Of a DNA stretch of 64,000 nucleotides, positions 60,909-64,000 are shown piece by piece. How positions within the stretch are numbered: position 1 is the first letter of the stretch; each line of letters starts with the position of its first letter. The notes beneath the pieces are model-generated. The model saw only the letters and a list, made by a program, of their open reading frames with translations, was not told the DNA's origin and searched no databases. Source of the stretch: QIAW01 sp035487295 (GTDB lineage: Bacteria > Acidobacteriota > Terriglobia > Terriglobales > Acidobacteriaceae); assembly GCA_035487295.1 (NCBI GenBank), contig DATHMH010000001.1, positions 175,639 through 239,638 of the forward strand, read 5' to 3'. Both the position numbers and the translations under genes were made by a program.

Positions 60909-61283
60909 ATGGAACAAAGCAGAGGAAATATGAGTGCCCACTTGCTCTTCACACTGAAGGACCTTCGAGTGGCGCATTCAGAGCCGCATGTTGACCGGGT
61001 CATCCACGAGTTTCTGAAGATCGGTGAAGCCGTAGCCGGCCGCTGGATTCAGATGCCCAAAGGTGTCTTGTTTCTGCAGAAGGCGCCGGAGAACCCGGCT
61101 TCGGGGGCCATCTACATCTATGACCGGCAGACCCAGGAGTTATACATGTTGTCGTTTGACGGCGATGACGACCACTTGACGGTCGAGGACTTCTCCGAAC
61201 TCTTCACCGAATACAACCTTCTCCGGTACGCCGAGCAGCCCGGCCTGCTGCACTCGGCCCTCCAAAGTGCCGGCTCCGCCTGA
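60909..61283 (+). CDS. hypothetical protein, 124 residues
   Basis: A soluble alpha/beta protein (NMSAHLLFTLKDLRVAHSEP, GAIYIYDRQTQELYMLSFDG, FSELFTEYNLLRYAEQPGLL). Not recognised. A good AAGGAGG stands before the ATG at 60909. The product is probably made on its own transcript, since 270 bases precede it. The primase-like gene follows 74 bases later. Confidence 0.65.
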   Translation: MEQSRGNMSAHLLFTLKDLRVAHSEPHVDRVIHEFLKIGEAVAGRWIQMPKGVLFLQKAPENPASGAIYIYDRQTQELYMLSFDGDDDHLTVEDFSELFTEYNLLRYAEQPGLLHSALQSAGSA

Positions 61284-61357
61284 ATGCGAAGCCGGTAATT
61301 AGAGGCAAACTTGACCGAGTTTCACACCTGGGGTAGAAGACGATGGCGAGGTGAGAT

Positions 61358-62326
61358 ATGGAAAGGAAAATTGTAGCCAGCGATGAGATGGTCGCGGGTT
61401 ACCGTGACCTGTTCATCAACCGTCTTGCCTATACCATCCAATCTTCCACCCCCCATCCGGAAACCGGGCGCTATTACTACTATCGTCCCAGGCGCAACGA
61501 AAAACCTGTCTCTCTGACGCCGGCTACCATACGACAGCACCTTGAAGGAACCCTCACCATTGGCCTCTATGCCATTAACCCTCACACCCAACGCTGCAAG
61601 TGGGTCGCAATTGACGCGGACTACGAGAATGCACTGGAAGACCTGCTGAAGCTCCAATGGCAACTGCGGCAGGACGGAGTCGAGGCGGCGCTGGAAAGGT
61701 CGCGCCGTGGCGGGCATCTGTGGATTTTTGCGAAGACGCCGCTGCTTGCCCGTGACTGTCGCGTTTACATCTACAACCTGGCCAGCCAACTGAAGGTGCC
61801 GGTGAAAGGCGTGAAGCTGGCGGATGGGATAGAAGTCTTTCCCAGGCAGGATCAAGTGCCGGCCAGCGAGTTTGGCAACGGCATCCGCGGGCCGATGGGC
61901 GTGCATCGGGCAGTCGGCAAGCGGTATTGGTTCTACGGCGCCGACTACGCAATTGAAGCACAGATGGGCTATCTGTCGCGGCTGAAAAAAATCAGCCGAG
62001 AGGAGATGGACGGCTTCGTTCGCGGTCTGAAGATGCCCGAGGAATTTGAGGCGAAACCGAAGATCGAACTACCGCCGTACCGCGCTGGACTTAGCACGAA
62101 CCTCCGCGAGTTTCGCATTCTGGACTACGTAACCGTGAAGCGCAGGAGCGGTCGCAATTACTGGACCCGTTGCCCGTCTTGTGCGCAACAAGGACACGAC
62201 TGCAGCGGCGACAATCTGGCGATCTCGACTGCCGATCCGCGGAAGTACAAGTGTTGGGCAGGCTGCAGCCGCGAGATGATTCGCACAGCGCTGGGTTGTC
62301 CTATCAGAAACAGGCGCGCGGGTTGA
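61358..62326 (+). CDS. archaeo-eukaryotic-type primase-like protein with zinc finger
   Basis: A 322-residue protein. Residues about 45-200 match the primase-like domain of TOTE-type proteins (CKWVAIDADYENALEDLLKL with the metal-binding D-x-D, then RSRRGGHLWIFAKTPL and GIEVFPRQDQ). The C-terminal 60 residues hold a cysteine-rich, CHC2-like zinc finger (RCPSCAQQGHDCSGD, YKCWAGCSREM). It probably makes primers or short copies for replication of the element. No helicase domain is attached, so it is shorter than TOTE conflict proteins. Confidence 0.78.
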   Translation: MERKIVASDEMVAGYRDLFINRLAYTIQSSTPHPETGRYYYYRPRRNEKPVSLTPATIRQHLEGTLTIGLYAINPHTQRCKWVAIDADYENALEDLLKLQWQLRQDGVEAALERSRRGGHLWIFAKTPLLARDCRVYIYNLASQLKVPVKGVKLADGIEVFPRQDQVPASEFGNGIRGPMGVHRAVGKRYWFYGADYAIEAQMGYLSRLKKISREEMDGFVRGLKMPEEFEAKPKIELPPYRAGLSTNLREFRILDYVTVKRRSGRNYWTRCPSCAQQGHDCSGDNLAISTADPRKYKCWAGCSREMIRTALGCPIRNRRAG

Positions 62327-62437
62327 GCTTTGTGACTCAGAACGGTCTTTAGGCAGAGGTTTGCCTAGCCAGGGCCCGCAACGTCAAGTATCCAATGGGC
62401 TTAAGTCAGTAAAGAACGGCGTTCAGGAGGCTTATAA

Positions 62438-62668
62438 TTGAGTAGACAAACTGCGATGTCGACAGAACACAAGATAGATGGCAAAGAGCGCAAACTGCGG
62501 GCCGAAGCTGTCCAGTATGGCTTTGCCAGCGTGCGCATGGAGGGACTCGATCCGGGCCCTGAAGCTGAAGCCATTGCTAACCGTTTCATTGAAGGCGAGC
62601 TGTCTCATCAGGAATACCATGCCGAAATGAGAAGGCTGGCGCTCGACATCGCCCGCAATGGCCACTGA
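62438..62668 (+). CDS. VbhA/FicA-like antitoxin
   Basis: A 76-residue protein with the inhibitory motif S/TxxxE(G/N) as SVRMEG (residues 31-36); Glu35 would block ATP in the Fic active site. The C-terminal helix (AEAIANRFIEGELSHQEYHA) fits the family. TTG start at 62438 with AGGAGG seven bases upstream; an ATG at 62456 lacks a binding site. It overlaps the toxin gene by 11 bases. Confidence 0.88.
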   Translation: MSRQTAMSTEHKIDGKERKLRAEAVQYGFASVRMEGLDPGPEAEAIANRFIEGELSHQEYHAEMRRLALDIARNGH

Positions 62669-63251
62669 TCCTTACGTCTATCCTGGAACCAACATCCTAA
62701 AGAACCTGGCTGGAATCGAAGATTCTAATCGGCTGCAGCAGTTTGAAGCTATTTCGACTGCTCACCGGATTTCGGTGTTGCGCTTCCACCCTATGCCTGG
62801 AGTTTTTGATGCGTCCCACCTCCAACGCATTCACCGAAGCATCTTCCAGGATGTCTATTCCTGGGCAGGCGAATTTCGCACCGTAGACATTCGGAAAGAG
62901 GGCGAATTCTGGTTCTGCCGGCACCAATCTATTGAGCAATCACTTCTCGATCTATTCACCGCGCTGCTTAGCGAAAACCAGCTAAAAGAAACAACTCGTG
63001 CGCAGTTCGGCTCAAGAGCAGGCTACTACATGAGTGAACTCAATGCGATTCACCCTTTTCGCGAGGGCAATGGGAGAACGCAGCGCGAGTTTATTCGTGA
63101 GCTTGGCTTACACGTAGGGTTCGAGGTCAATTGGTCATTGGTCACGCAAAAGGAAATGCACTCAGTCTCGGTTGCCAGTTTTAAAAAAGGCGACCACCGC
63201 CTCTTGGGCAAACTGATCGCCCGGATTACCACCGTCCTCCGGCCGCTGTGA
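62658..63251 (+). CDS. Fic-family adenylyltransferase toxin
   Basis: A 197-residue Fic protein with a complete active-site motif HPFREGNGRTQR (residues 132-143). It transfers AMP to a target protein hydroxyl. The N-terminal YPGTNILKN is typical of the FicT/VbhT group. The cognate antitoxin is directly upstream. Such pairs stabilise mobile elements or act as effectors. No BID or other secretion signal is attached. Confidence 0.93.
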   Translation: MATDPYVYPGTNILKNLAGIEDSNRLQQFEAISTAHRISVLRFHPMPGVFDASHLQRIHRSIFQDVYSWAGEFRTVDIRKEGEFWFCRHQSIEQSLLDLFTALLSENQLKETTRAQFGSRAGYYMSELNAIHPFREGNGRTQREFIRELGLHVGFEVNWSLVTQKEMHSVSVASFKKGDHRLLGKLIARITTVLRPL

Positions 63252-63371
63252 TTACAAACCCTCCACGCTAACGCTTCCGCGCCCGTCGCGATTACCTTCC
63301 TGCTGTTATTCATCACTGCTCAATATCGGCACAGCCTCAATCAAATCTTCGTCATCGTCAGGAGAACAGCC

Positions 63372-64000
63372 ATGAGTCCACCCAACGGACACGCCAATGG
63401 TTCGGTGGGCAACGGAGAGAAGGTAGCCCAATCTGTATCACCCGCCGTACTGCCCAGAACAAGTACGCCGTCCCAATTCATGCCAGAACAGATCAAACAA
63501 TTTGTGGCACTGCTCGAAGTGCCTTTCGATGATTCTGTCATTGAGTGGCGGGTGACGAATACCACCAAGGACAAAGCACGCGGACAAGTGATCCCTTACG
63601 CCGACCAGAGAGCGTACACCGACCGACTCAATAAGCTGTTCAGCCCGGCGGGTTGGACGCGCAAATACACGGTCCACACCAGCGCGAACTTCCAACGCGG
63701 CATGGACCAGAAGATCGTCGCCAAGGTGCTGGTCACCTGCGAGTTGACCATCTTCAGCCTTGGTTCTCATTCCGCCACCGGCGAAGAATGGGCAGACGAC
63801 GATAACGCCGGCACCAGCGCGGAGGCACAATCCTTCAAAAGGGCATGCTCCTGCTTTGGACTTGGCCGATACCTGTATCACTTCACCGGGGTTTGGGTGG
63901 ACTTGGATGACCGAAAGCGACCTAAGACGAGGCCGAAACTTGCTGGTTGGGCGACGCCTGAAGGATGGCAGAGCGGCTTGCGACCCCAGCAAGACACTCC
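63372..64000 (+). CDS. Rad52/22-family single-strand annealing protein, partial at window end
   Basis: The first 209 residues of a protein that continues past the window. After a polar 40-residue start, the segment YADQRAYTDRLNKLFSPAGW, KVLVTCELTIFSLGSHSATG and AEAQSFKRACSCFGLGRYLY corresponds to the Rad52-type annealing domain common in phages and mobile elements. It helps recombination or repair of element DNA. AGGAG stands eight bases before the ATG. Confidence 0.8.
   Translation, partial: MSPPNGHANGSVGNGEKVAQSVSPAVLPRTSTPSQFMPEQIKQFVALLEVPFDDSVIEWRVTNTTKDKARGQVIPYADQRAYTDRLNKLFSPAGWTRKYTVHTSANFQRGMDQKIVAKVLVTCELTIFSLGSHSATGEEWADDDNAGTSAEAQSFKRACSCFGLGRYLYHFTGVWVDLDDRKRPKTRPKLAGWATPEGWQSGLRPQQDT

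Overview
The window is a bacterial chromosome segment, most probably from an Acidobacteriota (Terriglobia-like) organism. This is inferred from the two VWFA-related proteins of the acidobacterial type, the many secreted TPR proteins, the serine/threonine kinase and FHA signalling genes, and the palindromic and short dispersed intergenic repeats. There is no rRNA or other direct taxonomic marker, so the assignment is an inference.

Left part, 1-32 kb (core genome). A STAS-domain gene and ethanolamine ammonia-lyase (eutB/eutC) lie behind two tandem secreted VWFA-related paralogues. A divergent pair encodes a receiver-glutaredoxin-thioredoxin-reductase-like fusion and a cyclic-nucleotide-domain histidine kinase. 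Next come tRNA-Leu(UAA), a PilZ protein, an MntR-like regulator with a dyad in front of an Nramp-related transporter, and a 700-bp non-coding stretch holding a strong promoter and a highly folded candidate RNA. A decayed di-heme oxidoreductase remnant and two secreted proteins follow. The signalling block consists of an aminotransferase, a class III cyclase with FHA domains, and a Ser/Thr kinase with a long helical-repeat region followed by a secreted TPR protein. The block ends with a metallo-hydrolase, secG, tRNA-Leu(GAG), tpiA, a macrodomain gene, pgk and gap.

Right part, from about 32.2 kb to the end (mobile element). A tRNA-Gln(CUG) gene is followed directly by a tyrosine integrase, a small excisionase-like HTH gene, and a tightly overlapping type IV secretion operon: AAA ATPase, lytic transglycosylase, VirB9-like, VirB10. 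After a terminator comes a 4.7-kb cargo module bordered by related hairpin repeats. It holds two nuclease-like proteins and a caspase-like protease and is probably defensive. The secretion operon then resumes: three VirB2-like membrane proteins, VirB3, VirB4, two VirB5-like, VirB6, VirB8, a second VirB9-like, the coupling protein and several unknowns. Between VirB8 and the second VirB9 lies an 813-residue protein with the layout of two-barrel RNA polymerases and RdRPs (DFDFD triad), preceded by a leader that can hide its ribosome-binding site. The element continues with a Replic_Relax-type protein, five 11-bp iterons, a primase-like protein, a Fic toxin-antitoxin pair and a Rad52-like annealing protein cut by the window edge. 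The right end of the element is not in the window. No relaxase of a known MOB type and no VirB11 were seen.

The most novel items are the polymerase-like gene with its leader, the repeat-bounded cargo, the iteron array and the structured RNA near 14 kb.
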